Assembly: GCA_944548615.1 (NCBI GenBank)
Contig: OX155976.1
Location: forward strand, 3,052,442-3,116,441
DNA length: 64,000 bases
DNA from: Micropterix aruncella
Taxonomy: Eukaryota; Arthropoda; Insecta; Lepidoptera; Micropterigidae
Reading direction: 5' to 3'
The notes beneath the pieces are model-generated. The model ran no database searches, was not told where the DNA came from, and was given only the letters and a program-made list of their open reading frames with translations. Positions within the stretch are counted from its first letter, which is position 1. Every line of letters begins with the position of its first letter. A program made the position numbers and the translations under genes. Positions 42,890 through 53,756 of this stretch are shown one piece after another.

Positions 42890-43796
42890 AACTGGTCATA
42901 TAACGGTCATATAAACGTTTATATGACTACTATATGACCGGATTAGGCGCGTTTTATACGGCTTTTAGCTGAATAGTGGCTGAATAGCGGTCATAACGGC
43001 TACCTTTGGTAGTATAAGCCACCCTTACACAGCCAACGGCTGTTAAAGTGTCTCCAATTGATACTTTATTACAACTTCTAGTCTGGTAATGCCTTAAAAT
43101 GATATAGAATGGTAACAAAAGGAAGCTGGCAAAACAAAGAATTCCTAATGGCTACTAACATATTGCATTTTATTGACTTAAAAATGATTGTATTGTAGTT
43201 TAATCGACAATATTAAGTAACATGTCTAACAAAAATTTTACGCGCCTTCAAAATATTAATATTTCAACTCAATTTTAATTCATAATTATGTTTTAATTAT
43301 GAATTAAAATTTATTAATTCATAATTAATATATTTTAAAGTTTTTTGTAAATTAATTTTATTTTTCACAGTAAAAAAGAACACTTGCTGGGTATTGTTCA
43401 CACACTTTGAAATAGGATTTACCTATAATACATGTATTTTTTATCACTTAAAATGCCTTTAAAAATATATGACAAAAATTTTAGGTTATGGATTCGAGAA
43501 AAATTGATACTTTGCTTATATGGCATCTGCAACTTTAATATAACCTTTATAAAACTATAAGCTGCGTAAGTGAGGTCGTAGTGACCACAATATGACTATA
43601 AGCTGTATAAGGGTGGTTCTTGTAACCACAATACAGCTTTTGGTGGAGTAATGGTAATGTAGTAGCTTTTGTTTTGTTTGTTCTATAAAGGTTATTTATT
43701 CGACCACTATACAGCTGTTAGTCATAATATGGTTATAAATTAGCGTGCTTTATAGCGATTATACCACCCTTATTCGACTAAAAGGCTTTATAAGAC
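42890..43796. repeat. Palindrome-rich repeat built on TATGAC motifs
   Basis: It has many TATGAC/GTCATA copies, a perfect 22-bp palindrome at 42906-42927, and related blocks (CTATAAGCTGYRTAAG). It continues at 45015-45160 after the L2 LINE insertion. Family unknown. Confidence 0.6.
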
Positions 43797-43809
43797 AACA
43801 TTATGACTA

Positions 43810-45001
43810 GTGAGTTAGTTAGTTTTCCTGGGCTATTTCCCGCACTTGGCCCTTGATTGGGCCGTTGTGCGTGGCTCATGTTTCTATTTATTTTACTCCA
43901 GCCAACCCAGGCTGTCCCAGAAGGTTAGCAGCCTGTTTGGGTTGCTACAGGCCTCCGGGACAGATGCTGGAGATTGTAGTATTCTTGCCCGTTGCTCTGC
44001 CACGCTCCTGCATTCCATGAGCACATGCTGTGGCGTTTCTTCTTCCTCCATGCATCCTCTGCATAGAGGGCTGTCTGTCACACCTATGGTAAACAGGTGT
44101 TTGTTTAATGGACAATGGCCTGTCATAGTACCTATGACTTTACGAATTTTGTCCCTTTTTAATCTGGAGAGGTTGCGGGCAAGTTTTTTGGGCGCTTCTG
44201 GAACCGCGTTCTTTGTTTGCCTGCATCCTGCGTTTTTTCCATTCTTTAAGGTGGGTTTCGTCGGTGTTCCTGCGTAGCCATGTTTTTATTTGGGCCTGGG
44301 GTATGGGCATCAAGGGTTCCGGTCCATATTCTATTTCCTTTGATCCCCTCTTGGCCAGTTCGTCTGCCGCCCGTTGCCCAGTGAATCGCTGTGCCCTTTA
44401 ATCTATTGCAGGGTCACTCTATTTGACCTTGCAATGGATTGAAGCGCATTGTGCCATTCCAGTACAAGGACAGAGGTTATAGTATTTTTTGCTAGCGCTT
44501 GTAGCACGGAGGCACTGTCTGAGACAAATTTCAAGCTTAGGTCTCCGACATCTTTGGCTGCAACTGCCTGTGCTGCTCTAGTGATGCCAATGCATTCTGC
44601 TTGGAAGATCGTATTTAAGTTGCCTAGGGTAGTTGATATTTTGATGTTTAGATCAATTGAGAAGACGCCGGCTCCCGGTACCTCGAGTGGTTTTGGAGCC
44701 ATCTGTGTATATCCTTACTTCATTTGTACCAGAGTGATCTGCTGGTTCTGCAATGAGTTGGATATTGTATCTACGATCAAAGACAAGATGGCATATTATT
44801 CTGTCCATGGGTGCGTCCAGAAGAGGTATTTCTTCTAGAATCCGTTTCAGAATTTTTGAGTGTGGTGTTTCTGTGTTTTGTTTCCACAGTCCATTTGCTC
44901 TAAGTCTTAGAGCGGCTGTCTTAGCCTCCTCTTGGATGACAACATCCAGAGGTCTCATGTTTAGGAGGTACTCTAGTGCGGCCGATGGTGTGGTTCTCAT
45001 T
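43810..45001 (-). mobile_element. LINE family L2 (copy b), 5'-truncated
   Basis: AACATTATGACTA flanks it (43797-43809 and 45002-45014). The tail reads (AACT)n on its own strand. Coding pieces: 45048-44653 (thumb and linker, LEYLLNMRPLDVVIQEEAKT), RNase H with FQAECIGITRAAQ and VSDSASVLQALAKN, and LTGHCPLNKH analogues at 44126-43893. Stops and shifts are present. Confidence 0.9.
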
Positions 45002-45014
45002 AACATTATGACTA

Positions 45015-45160
45015 AAGGTAATATAAACCAAACTGCTTTAAATGACACTTTTACATAGCTGAGAGTTATTCTGAACGCCTTTACATGACTTTTAATCAGC
45101 TTAAAGCTATATTCGGCACTTCTTATATGGCTTTTGTGCTTGTTGGGAATGCACCTGCTT
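45015..45160. repeat. Palindrome-rich repeat, continuation
   Basis: Continues the repeat at 42890-43796 past the LINE insertion, with ACTAAAGGTAATATAAACC and TTACATGACTTTTAATCAGC. Confidence 0.55.
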
Positions 45161-45360
45161 ACATCTCATGGCTAACTTGAAGCAGCCCTTTTAGTCACCA
45201 GATTTAAATCCGTGACGTGACTGACATTTGTTCCCGCAAATGAAGACGGACTTGAAAGGAAAATTTTCTGCCAACCTCGTAGATGAGGTGAAGAAAAGAA
45301 CGATGCTTACAGTAATAAAATAAAAGATGAGACAAATGTACTAGTTGTATTTACAATTAC

Positions 45361-45531
45361 CTTTTTGAGGAAAGTTTTGGCTGTCCTCTCTTTCCACTGT
45401 TTTGCCGCTTCCAGGGATCCGGCAAGCAGATCCTTCTCGTAGAGGCTGAGTGGAATACTGCCTCCTTTCTTTACAAGAGTCTCCAATGTTTGGAAGTAAG
45501 GATAAGACTCCTTCGACTGCATATCTTCAAC
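45361..45531 (-). CDS. Kdm5: KDM5 exon 5 of window (end of PLU-1 region)
   Basis: The exon is 171 bp, phase 0 to phase 0, with acceptor TTATAG and donor AAAAAG|GTAATT. The peptide includes SYPYFQTLETLVKKG and QWKERTAKTFLKK; vertebrate KDM5C has 'HYPCLDDLEGLV' and 'WREKASKTFLKK' at the matching place, so the assignment is strong. Confidence 0.94.
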
Positions 45532-45589
45532 CTATAATAATAAATAAAATATAGCAAAATATAACTATCAAAACGTTTTATTACGCTAC

Positions 45590-45690
45590 AGATAATTTGG
45601 TAGATCTCCTAGAGAAAGACCAGCGATGATCGCCTAAAATGCCTTATCACATAAAGCATCTAACATACGAGGAAAGACTGATTTCTGTCG
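45590..45690 (+). pseudogene. CR1-like LINE fragment
   Basis: AGCATCTAACATACGAGGAA encodes the HLTYEERL segment and matches 61245-61330. Confidence 0.6.
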
Positions 45691-45699
45691 TTTGGACCA

Positions 45700-46010
45700 A
45701 TCCGTTTTTTTTAAATTGCAACATCCGTTTTTTAAATGTTGTCCATTCGCAAAACAAAAACGAATATCCCATGAATGAAGTTATTCAGTTTTTTCCATGC
45801 CCTAAGGCTATATATTAATCCGAAAAATGGAAAGACTTTTTCGTGGTAGCCGGATTTGCAAATTAAGTCGGAAAATAAGCGGTCAAACGAAAACGTTTCT
45901 AACTAACGCTGCCTTAACGATGAGAGATATATGATTAAGTTCTAGAGAAAAGTTGTAGAGCTTGATAATGCCTACAAAAAAGTCAGCGACAGCATATGTC
46001 TACCTTTTAT
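45700..46010. other. Unassigned KDM5 intron sequence
   Basis: No feature recognised. Confidence 0.5.
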
Positions 46011-46012
46011 AT

Positions 46013-46298
46013 TTAACACGTTGATGGACAGTAACGCCTATAGGCGATCATGCTGCAAAAATGATACGACAGAACGCCCGTCGACGTCAGAGTTTTAATT
46101 AGTTTAAAATTAGTACGCCGCTCGGCGATCGCTTCTCTATACTAACATAAGGAACGACATGCTGTAGTGTCACCGCAGAGGTAATTTAGATAATTCTACT
46201 GTCACAATACAACATTGTATGGAAATGGCAATGTATGGAAATAAGTAGTGTCACAGACGAATCCATCGATGAGGTAGTACTGTCCATCAACGTGGTAA
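46013..46298. mobile_element. TTAA-type MITE family G
   Basis: CACGTTGATGGACAGTA at 46017-46033 is a perfect inverted repeat of 46278-46294. The left flank is TTAA and the right GTAA. The palindrome CGCCTATAGGCG lies at 46035-46046. 278 bp, non-coding. Confidence 0.85.
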
Positions 46299-46619
46299 GT
46301 CACAAAAAGTAGTATTTTATATTAAAAAAATAATTTAAATCGTTAGGTCATGTTTATTGGTCATATTATCAACAATTATGAATTCTTATCAAAATAAATA
46401 AATTTATCGTTTCAAGTGTTTAAAACAAAAGACTTTCCCTTTTACTGCATATAATTTCCCTTTTACTGCATAAATAGTTAAAGAGATAATAGGCTCACAA
46501 ATAAGACACTCACAAGAAGACACTCACAAATAACGGTATTATAGTCGAATCGGCATGCAAATACATACATACATATGCAGTAAAAATATAACCCTTCTTT
46601 TGGCAGTCAGGAATAAATC

Positions 46620-46715
46620 ATAGCTCTCAGTACTAACCGAACCACACTCATAATTTCATCACAAGTAAAAAGTTTTGCCGCCCAACGAAGTGGGCACGGG
46701 TCAGCTAGTAATTAT
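46620..46715 (-). repeat. Dispersed repeat family T, diverged inverted copy
   Basis: The reverse complement starts ACTAGCTGACCCGTGCCCAC then TTCGTTGGGCGGC, a subfamily of the repeat at 36083. Confidence 0.65.
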
Positions 46716-46842
46716 TATAAAATTGCCAATAATGACATTGACGACATGGATTTAATTTAATCTTTGAGATTAATTTTGTAATTAATTTTTTTTCAATTCT
46801 CGTTTAATGTGAGTTCTGATTCTAATGTGAGATAAAAAATAC

Positions 46843-47070
46843 CTTTGAGAGCCAATCCTTAGCGTGATTGATTGCACTGGCGAGCTGATTCCGCGACGGC
46901 AGCGCGGCTTCTATAGCATCGCCCTCGTTGAGCAGGACTCCTAATTCGTCCATTGTAGTATGCGTTGTTGCCGGTGTCTCAGACTTGACCAATCCATTCA
47001 CTGCGGCAGAGACGTTCGCCAAATCGTGTGCTATTAAGACAGCCCGCGCTCGCTTCTCCCACTCGTTGAT
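46843..47070 (-). CDS. Kdm5: KDM5 exon 4 of window (PLU-1 region)
   Basis: The exon is 228 bp, phase 0 to phase 0. It starts INEWEKRARAVLIAH after acceptor TTTCATAG and ends DWLSK before GTATTT. The helical, charged sequence and its place between exons 3 and 5 fit the later PLU-1 helices ('RWEEKA ... ARAWI' region of vertebrate KDM5). Confidence 0.9.
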
Positions 47071-47079
47071 CTATGAAAG

Positions 47080-47500
47080 AAAAACCAATTAACCGGTCGA
47101 AACCCAACCTTTTCGCGCAAAAAACTGTACAGCAACTTTTTGGTCAATTTACATTTACATTTACATTTTCGTCGCGTCTAATTGTCTGACTAAAGACCGC
47201 TCGTGGACGTGTCAAAATAATTGGGTTAGGTAGTAAGTCTCGTTACTACTCTTTACTGAACATACATAGGTAGTCAAGAATTAACTACCAGATTGTCAAA
47301 CTATAAATATAAATAATCAAAATAGAAGCCTAGCATTTGAAGTAGTTAGTAATTCGAAAAAATACGTAGTAAAATTATTCATCGTAATATTCAAATTGTC
47401 AGTAAAATGTTAAATAATCAAATTAAATCTACGTTATGCATTTTAAACTAAAAGTACAGATATAAGACCATATAAAATAATCAGACAATAAGGCTCTACT
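47080..47500. other. Unassigned KDM5 intron sequence
   Basis: No feature recognised. Confidence 0.45.
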
Positions 47501-47511
47501 TTTTAAGGAAT

Positions 47512-47700
47512 TTAAATAGGCACAATATTTGAAAAATCATGGTCTTCAAATTCGGCCAGATTATAGAAAGGGTAGCCTATCAGCATCTCCTTGGTGTTTA
47601 TTTTTAATTGTATGTCCTCCAGCTGTTTAAATTTTGTAGGGAGTACATTATAGAATAATTTGTAAATAAATACTAACAAAATCGTTTTTTTCATAAATTC
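47512..47700 (-). pseudogene. Possible LINE C-terminal fragment
   Basis: The frame reads LFYNVLPTKFKQLEDIQLKI and YPFYNLAEFEDHD, similar in layout to 61445-61630 (FYNKIPEQMKSF ... NPIYGIREFE). Both look like ends of LINE polymerases; the family is not sure. Confidence 0.45.
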
Positions 47701-47760
47701 CCTCTTTTTAATTCCCAATAATTAATCTTGTTAGTCATGTATATTATATATTTATATAAT
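47640..47760. repeat. Dispersed repeat, shared with 2870-3010
   Basis: Contains TTTGTAAATAAATACTAACA and AATTAATCTTGTTAGTCATG with a TATATTTATATAA run. Confidence 0.55.
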
Positions 47761-48224
47761 ACCAGTGGAATGTTATCCGGCGATGCTCGGGTATCTATTT
47801 CCTTCTCTTTCCCACTCCTTCTCTACTCCCCCCCCCCCCTTCCCAATGAAGCCTATGTTAATCGCCGTTACTTCCACTTTCGAATTTATACAATTTGTGT
47901 ATTTGTGATTGGTTGAACGGTATAGAGGTTAACGTGCTGCAGTGCCATCTAGTGGCAAGTTACAACAACGTGGATAGTGCAAAAATATTATCTGTGCTCA
48001 AATACCTATGTCTATCAATTTTCACGGCGATTGGTTAAAAGATATAGAAGTTGGCTCCTAAAGTTGGAAGACGACAACATAATGAACTTTTCTATCAATA
48101 AAATTCAAGTTCCTGTATACCATAATGAATGAATGAAGCAAAACATGTTGTAATTTTTTTGACCGGCAGGCATAAACATGAGTCATAAAGCCTAGTTTTA
48201 AAAAATCATTCATAAGATGTAATC

Positions 48225-50005
48225 TTCTGTATACTACAGACCTCCCATTAACCGAGAAGTTAGAGATGGACACATTCGCCGATGATACTGCTGCACTAGC
48301 CGTACATGAAAACCCTGAGGAAGCTTCACTTCTCTTACAAAAGAGTCTTGATAAGATTTCAATCTGGCTAAAGATGACACAAAGTTTTATGCTGACCCCA
48401 CGATCAGCTACGTAGAAATACAAGACCTCAATTGCATTGTCCAGTGGACAAAAGACTGGCTCTTGTCACTCAACGCGGGGAAATGCTCCGTGTTGCATGT
48501 GGGTCCTAAAAATCCCCTATTACCTTACACTATTGACGGTACACTAGTGAACCCGGTGACCTCGCACAAGGATCTTGGCATCATCTTGACTAACAACCTT
48601 AAATGGGAAGCCCACATAGTGGAGATTGTGAAAAGAGCGAACTCTCTCCTATACATGATAAAGAAATCCTTTTCCTACATCACTGCCCACCTGTTCCTCA
48701 AGCTGTATAAAACGTATGTGCGTCCACTTCGCGAGTACGGTTACCAGATCTGGAATCCCTACTTTCAAAAAGATATTTCTCTACTGGAAAGAACTCAGAA
48801 AAGGGCAACAAAGATGGTGGACTCTATAAGAAAATTATCATACGAGAACCGCTTAGAGGCCCTGGGCCTTACAACACTAGAGGAACGAAGACTCAGAGGT
48901 GATCTGATAGAGACCTATAAAATCCTATCTCAAATTGATGTATACAATGAACACAAACGATCATTTGCGTGGACACTCCTTAAAACTAAACAGAACCTCA
49001 AGCAAATCAAACCCTCGGAAACACTTTATATCCAACCAAGTAGTCGACGCGTGGAACAGACTCCCAGAGGACGTTATTGGTGCACCTTCCGTGAACAGTT
49101 TTAAAAACAGACTCGACACCTTCACAAAAAAACAAAAAAAAAATCAAAGTGCACCACCACTCCAAAGTTCGATGTGCACGCATCAGATTTAAGCTGCTAG
49201 TGTATCTAAGGACTAATAATAATAATAATAATAAGAAGAAATGGCGAATCAAAGCGAATGAGACCAAATCGGTGCAAGTGACCTTCACCATGAGAAGGGA
49301 AACATGTCCACCAGTAAAATTAAATGGCATCCAAATACCACAAGGGAATGATGCTAAATACCTCGGACTGTACCTGGATAGACGGCTTACGCGGAGGAAG
49401 CATATATTTACGAAAAGGAAAGCGCTAAGTCAACAGCTCAGGAAACTGTACTGGTTAATAGGCCGCAAGTCACAACTCTCACTAGAAAACAAATTAGTAG
49501 TGTACAAATGCATCCTGAAGCCCATTTGGACCTATGGATTACAGCTGTGGGGCACAGCAGCCAATTCCAATATAGAGATTCTTCAGCGGTTCCAAAACAA
49601 GATGCTGAGAATAATAGTTGATGCACCATTGTATGTCACGAACGACCGAACGAAATCTCAACAGTGAAAGAAGAAATGAAAAGAAGAAATGAAAACTAAA
49701 ATGGTATCCTACCAAAAGCGAGTTCTACTTCATCCAAATCAACTAGCTTCAAAGCTGATGAAAAACCGGGCTTTCCGCAGATTGAAGAGGAGAGCGCCCC
49801 AAGACTTGCTAGCATAATAACGTGCTAGCACCCATTATTGTGGATGTGCCATCGGGCACATACCATTCAAGTCCAGTCAAGATAATCAAAGGAACAACGA
49901 GATAATCAAAGGAGATGAAAATGTTCAAGAGCCACAACAATTGCTGAATGTCATATCTAGAAGACAGATGGCATTAACGAAATAAAAAAAAAATAAAAAA
50001 AAAAA
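48225..50005 (+). mobile_element. Jockey-like LINE, 5'-truncated, split by a CR1-like LINE
   Basis: AAGATGTAATC flanks it (48214-48224 and 50006-50016) and it ends in a poly(A) tail. Coding starts at LPLTEKLEMDTFADDTAALA (RT active site FADD), breaks at IWLK, and resumes at KWRIKANETKSVQVTF with KPIWTYGLQLWGTA at 49236-49665. The other LINE lies in between. Confidence 0.92.
48374..49235 (+). mobile_element. CR1-like LINE inserted in the Jockey-like LINE
   Basis: The insertion separates CTAAAG from AAATGGCG of the host LINE. It encodes the polymerase end, with DLGIILTNNLKWEAHI, LYKTYVRPLREYGYQIWNP, LTTLEERRLRGDLIETYKIL and (next frame) NQVVDAWNRLPEDV. The 3' end is a (TAA)n repeat at 49213-49233. 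Main frame 48463-49104 with a shift near its end. Confidence 0.9.
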
Positions 50006-50496
50006 AAGATGTAATCGATAGGATACTTTCCAAAAAGTACTCATTGAGTAAAAGTATCGAGTACAAAAGTATCAGTATCGAGACAAAAGTACTTGATACC
50101 AAAAAGTATCAAAAGTCCCTACCAATATGTGACTGTGAAACGCTTCAGGATTGAAGAGTACCTCTTATCCTGCCTGCATAGACAAGAGGCGAACGACATG
50201 GCCTTCCAGGCTGCATACTTTTGAAGATTGAACGAACGAACCAACCTACCCTTATCAACTTTCCGCACTGCTTTGACTGGTGTACGGAGGGGGTAGTCTC
50301 GATACGAATTGCGGGTGAATACAGGACAGTCAGTGTTCTTTCCATTTAGCTGTTATTTCCTTTTTTTGTACCTGCCATTTCTCTGCACATTTGAGCCCAG
50401 AAAGCGGCGGTAAGCTTTGGTCGCGACCATAAAAAACAAAACACATTCCACTTACTCAACAGACTCCCTCGGCTCAACCACTATAATCTTTCGTAC

Positions 50497-50649
50497 CTTT
50501 TTCTTCAAAGCTTGAAGATATGCTAGCTGCTCCTCCACTTTGTAGTGAGGCTGAATCTTGATACCGGATTCCAGGAGCTTGTCGATGGTATCCAAGGTAA
50601 GAGAGTCATAATCCTCGCGTAGCATTCGGACTTCATCCAGGAATTTAAC
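50497..50649 (-). CDS. Kdm5: KDM5 exon 3 of window (PLU-1 region)
   Basis: The exon is 153 bp, phase 0 at both ends, with acceptor CTCCAG and donor AAAAAG|GTACGA. The peptide starts VKFLDEVRML and continues TLDTIDKLLESGIKI, corresponding to the 'WLDEVR ... TLDVMKKLIDSG' block that follows the LPRL motif in other KDM5 proteins. Confidence 0.93.
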
Positions 50650-51011
50650 CTGGAGAGTAATAAAATATATTAAAATATATTACGCCTAGCAAGTGGGAAT
50701 GGATGACAGACTTGTGTATCATTAATAATATCTACTAGCACCAAAGAGTGCATCAATAGTTTATTTATTTATTAATTTATTTTTTACATACACATTCAAA
50801 TTACAAGCGCACATAAAAATACAAACCAGAAATTACTGTTATACGCTCCTAAATTTAGGTATACATCTGTCTGAGCCCAGGTTAAATAGGGCATACATTA
50901 AATGCAAATGTTTGTCTTTCTAATGTGCTAAATAAAGTGCAACCGAGTCCGCCTTGCTAGGCACTCCTGTGATAAGGCGGAGCTCACTTCCTGAGTCTTA
51001 TTGGAGTAGTA

Positions 51012-51430
51012 GGGCTGTGTCGACTATAACAGGCGAACAAGTCACCCCAGGCTAGTAAAACGATATGTAATCGTTCTTTCAGCCGTGGGATGAGCGTAAA
51101 AGACTTAGAGATAAGACAATCTACTGTCTAGCTCGCCAGCAGCCTGTTAGAGATCAATGCCTTACGGTGAGACACCGCGAAAGGTACCAAGTGTGCAAAC
51201 TCGCACCTTAATTACCAATTTTGGTAGGATATCTCCATCTGGAGTTAACCTTTAGGATAGCTCCATCCTCCCGACTGGTAACGGGTCTGAAGTTGCTTAT
51301 GCGACCTCTACCTGTAGCATTACAGCGATAATTCAATTTGAATTTATCACAGGCCTGGGCGTCCTTTGCCCGTAGTGCCACACGGGATCGAGTGGCTCAA
51401 GGTCATTTCAAGAGTGGCATGACAACAACT
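51012..51430 (+). repeat. Repeat family X (copy 4)
   Basis: Begins GTCGACTATAACAGGCGAAC and ends AGAGTGGCATGACAACAAC, directly followed by copy 5. Most similar to copy 2. Confidence 0.8.
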
Positions 51431-51431
51431 T

Positions 51432-52280
51432 GAGTTGTCGACTACAACGGGCGAGCCCGTCACCACAGGAAGTTTTAACGATTAGTCGTTCTATCGACCT
51501 GCAGTGAGCGTAGAAGACTTTGGACAAAACAATCCAGCGTCTAGCTACGCCACAACCCGTTAGAGACCAACGCCTTACCGCGAGATAGCCAGTTATGCTA
51601 CCTGGCGGGCCCGACTCTCGCGCCCTAACTTCCAATTGTGACCAGATTTCTCCGGTCTCTCGATTGGTTCTGAATTCGAGGTCGCTTGCGCAGTCCTCTC
51701 CCTTACGAAGCGGTGAAACGGTGAATACCGAATCTATCGCGGACCATGGCGTCCTTTGCCCGCCTCTTACCCGGGATCGGATGGCCAATGGTCATTTCAA
51801 GAGCAGTCGCCGTAAGGTACGCAACCACCCCCGCTCTATAGGAAACAATAAAGCTTTCAGACTCCCCCGACTGTTAGTCGGAGAGCACAACCGATTGGCT
51901 TGCGCCGCACGGTGTGCAGACCGTCCAGGAGCGCCAGAGGTTTGATTCCCAGGGGAAACTGACTAGGGCCAGAGTCCTACCCAGGTTCGCACCCCGTGCG
52001 TGGAGGCCGTCGGATGGGTGTTGACCCGTGAGTGACCGACCCTGAACACATGGGTCTTCGTGGCCAACCCATCATGGGCCCGTTAGCTCCCTGCTTAGGA
52101 GACAGTATATTTCCAGTCTCCAGACTCCGAACAGTGCGCAAACCGTCCAGTAGCGCCGGCTTTGGGGCCTGAGACGCGAGAGTCTTACCCGGGGTAGACT
52201 TCCACTCGAGGAGGCTTCTGAATAGGAGCTGAATCTAGAGTTGAGCCGATCCGAGAACACCGTGGATCTTCTGGCCCAAA
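51432..52280 (+). repeat. Repeat family X (copy 5), longest
   Basis: Begins GAGTTGTCGACTACAACGGG; contains GGTCATTTCAAGAGCAGTCG, GACTGTTAGTCGGAGAGCAC and GTGCGTGGAGGCCGTCGGAT, shared with copy 3, then runs about 200 bp further. No convincing coding frame. Confidence 0.8.
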
Positions 52281-52577
52281 CTGCACGAAACTTTAATTCT
52301 TTAAGAAGTCTTTTAATTGCCGATTATGTCAGACAGCTGTGATATGCGCCCTTTTTCCGTATTGATGGCCGTCGCATCACAATTATATGATCTTCGTTTT
52401 AATTACTATAATATTGGCCGTCACATTGGAGGTAATTTCATATCCAGCAACTGATATTGATACAAAGGTTCATAATGAGCAATTTCAGAACTAATATACC
52501 ATAATCATGCAAATCACAATGCCCCAAAGATCGCAAATGCCCAATAACAGGCATGGTAGTTGAGAAGACGCACAAAC

Positions 52578-52771
52578 CTGCTGCGTTCTGGCAATCAGCC
52601 TGGGAAGCTGCGGCAGCTGTATGCAAAGACTGGAACCCAATTCCACCACGGCATCCAGTTCTCGGTGAACATCTGCCCCCTCTATCTTGTCTCCCAGGTC
52701 CTTTGACAGTAGGTCGGAGCTGCGACGCTCGAATTCTCGGGTCTGGCGGAGCACCTCTTTCACTGCTGAAC
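52578..52771 (-). CDS. Kdm5: KDM5 exon 2 of window (PLU-1 region)
   Basis: The acceptor is TTGACAG and the donor is CAG|GTTTGT. The first two bases complete a glycine codon with exon 1 and the exon ends in phase 0. The peptide contains ELGSSLCIQLPQLPRL, closely matching the conserved 'GSSL-ELPELPRL' block of KDM5A-D. This is the most diagnostic PLU-1 segment in the window. It is separated from exon 1 by a 10.5-kb intron carrying the R2-like LINE. Confidence 0.93.
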
Positions 52772-52891
52772 CTGTCAATAAGAATAAAGCCGGTTAAGTG
52801 CGAGTTTTGCTTATACACAGAGAGATCCGTGTTTTATTAACCCCTCACAGGCGAGGCGTCATGAATTCAAATATGCACCACCAGTGAGCAT

Positions 52892-53451
52892 GAAATGAAA
52901 AAGCCGATGAACTTGCTAAGACGGGAGCAAAGGGAACGTTATACGGCCCTGAACCTTGCTGTGGCGTACCTACCAAAAAGCCTTGCAAACCTAATGCTCG
53001 AACAAATATGTTTAGAACAATCCGTCAACCACTGGAACAACACGCCAGGGTTGAACCAATCCAAAGCGCTAATCAAGGCTTACGACCGTAAGACGGCCCG
53101 TGAAGCCATATCGCTAAATAGGAACAATCTAAGCATACTGGTGAGGGCGCTCACGGGGCATTGTGGCCTGAACAAACACATATTCAACCTCAAGCTCAGA
53201 TATACAAAAATCCCCAGCTCGTCATGTGCGAGTGTGGCCCAACTGATGCGTTAAAGATACACCCACTTGATTGGTCATTACCTCCAACCTGAAGAGGTAA
53301 AACAATCTGACGCCAAAAGCCTGCTGCGGTTCTTAAATGACACGAGACTTAGCGCAGAACTATAGTAGGTGGCGAACACAATAGATCAGCAATGGTCGCA
53401 GTGTTACTAGGTTCATAAAGACCTTAGAAAAGCCCCACTCAACAAATAATA
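52892..53451 (+). mobile_element. LINE family L1 (copy c), 5'-truncated
   Basis: ACCAGTGAGCAT flanks it (52880-52891 and 53452-53463). Coding gives PKSLANLMLEQICLEQSVN, LTGHCGLNKHIFNLKL and, after a loss of the zinc-knuckle middle, HYLQPEEVKQSDAKSLLRF and LSAEL. It ends AACAAATAATA. Confidence 0.92.
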
Positions 53452-53549
53452 ACCAGTGAGCATTTAGGCTAATGACATTTTGTTTGTTTATATGATAAGA
53501 AAACATAGACAAAACTGGAATATGTTTATTATTCTTTGTGGATCTATGA

Positions 53550-53720
53550 TTAACCCCCGGGTAGCCATGCACGCCAATCGGCATTTTTTGTATTATCCTA
53601 TTATATCCGTATTTATTGAATTATCGGCTCTGTTTCTCCATCCACTGCGGTAAAAGCCTGTCATAGAAGCCTGCCATTGAATAAGCCACCGTTATATATT
53701 AGCCCTTCGGCTACGTAACG
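53550..53720 (+). mobile_element. TTAA MITE family C (copy 4), left part
   Basis: TTAA 53550-53553, CCCCCGGGTAGCCATGC and CGCCAATCGGCA (imperfect palindrome), running to GCCACCGTTATATATTAG. The right end is missing. Confidence 0.7.
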
Positions 53721-53756
53721 ACCAAATTTGGTTGCACATCAGAACACCGTTGACTA

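Noticed and set aside
42890..43796. CRISPR-like or satellite array
   Set aside because: Motifs recur at irregular spacing without fixed spacers, and the genome is eukaryotic.
49007..49330. 107-codon minus frame
   Set aside because: It is antisense to the CR1-like and Jockey-like LINE coding pieces and its Leu run is the (TAA)n tail read backwards.
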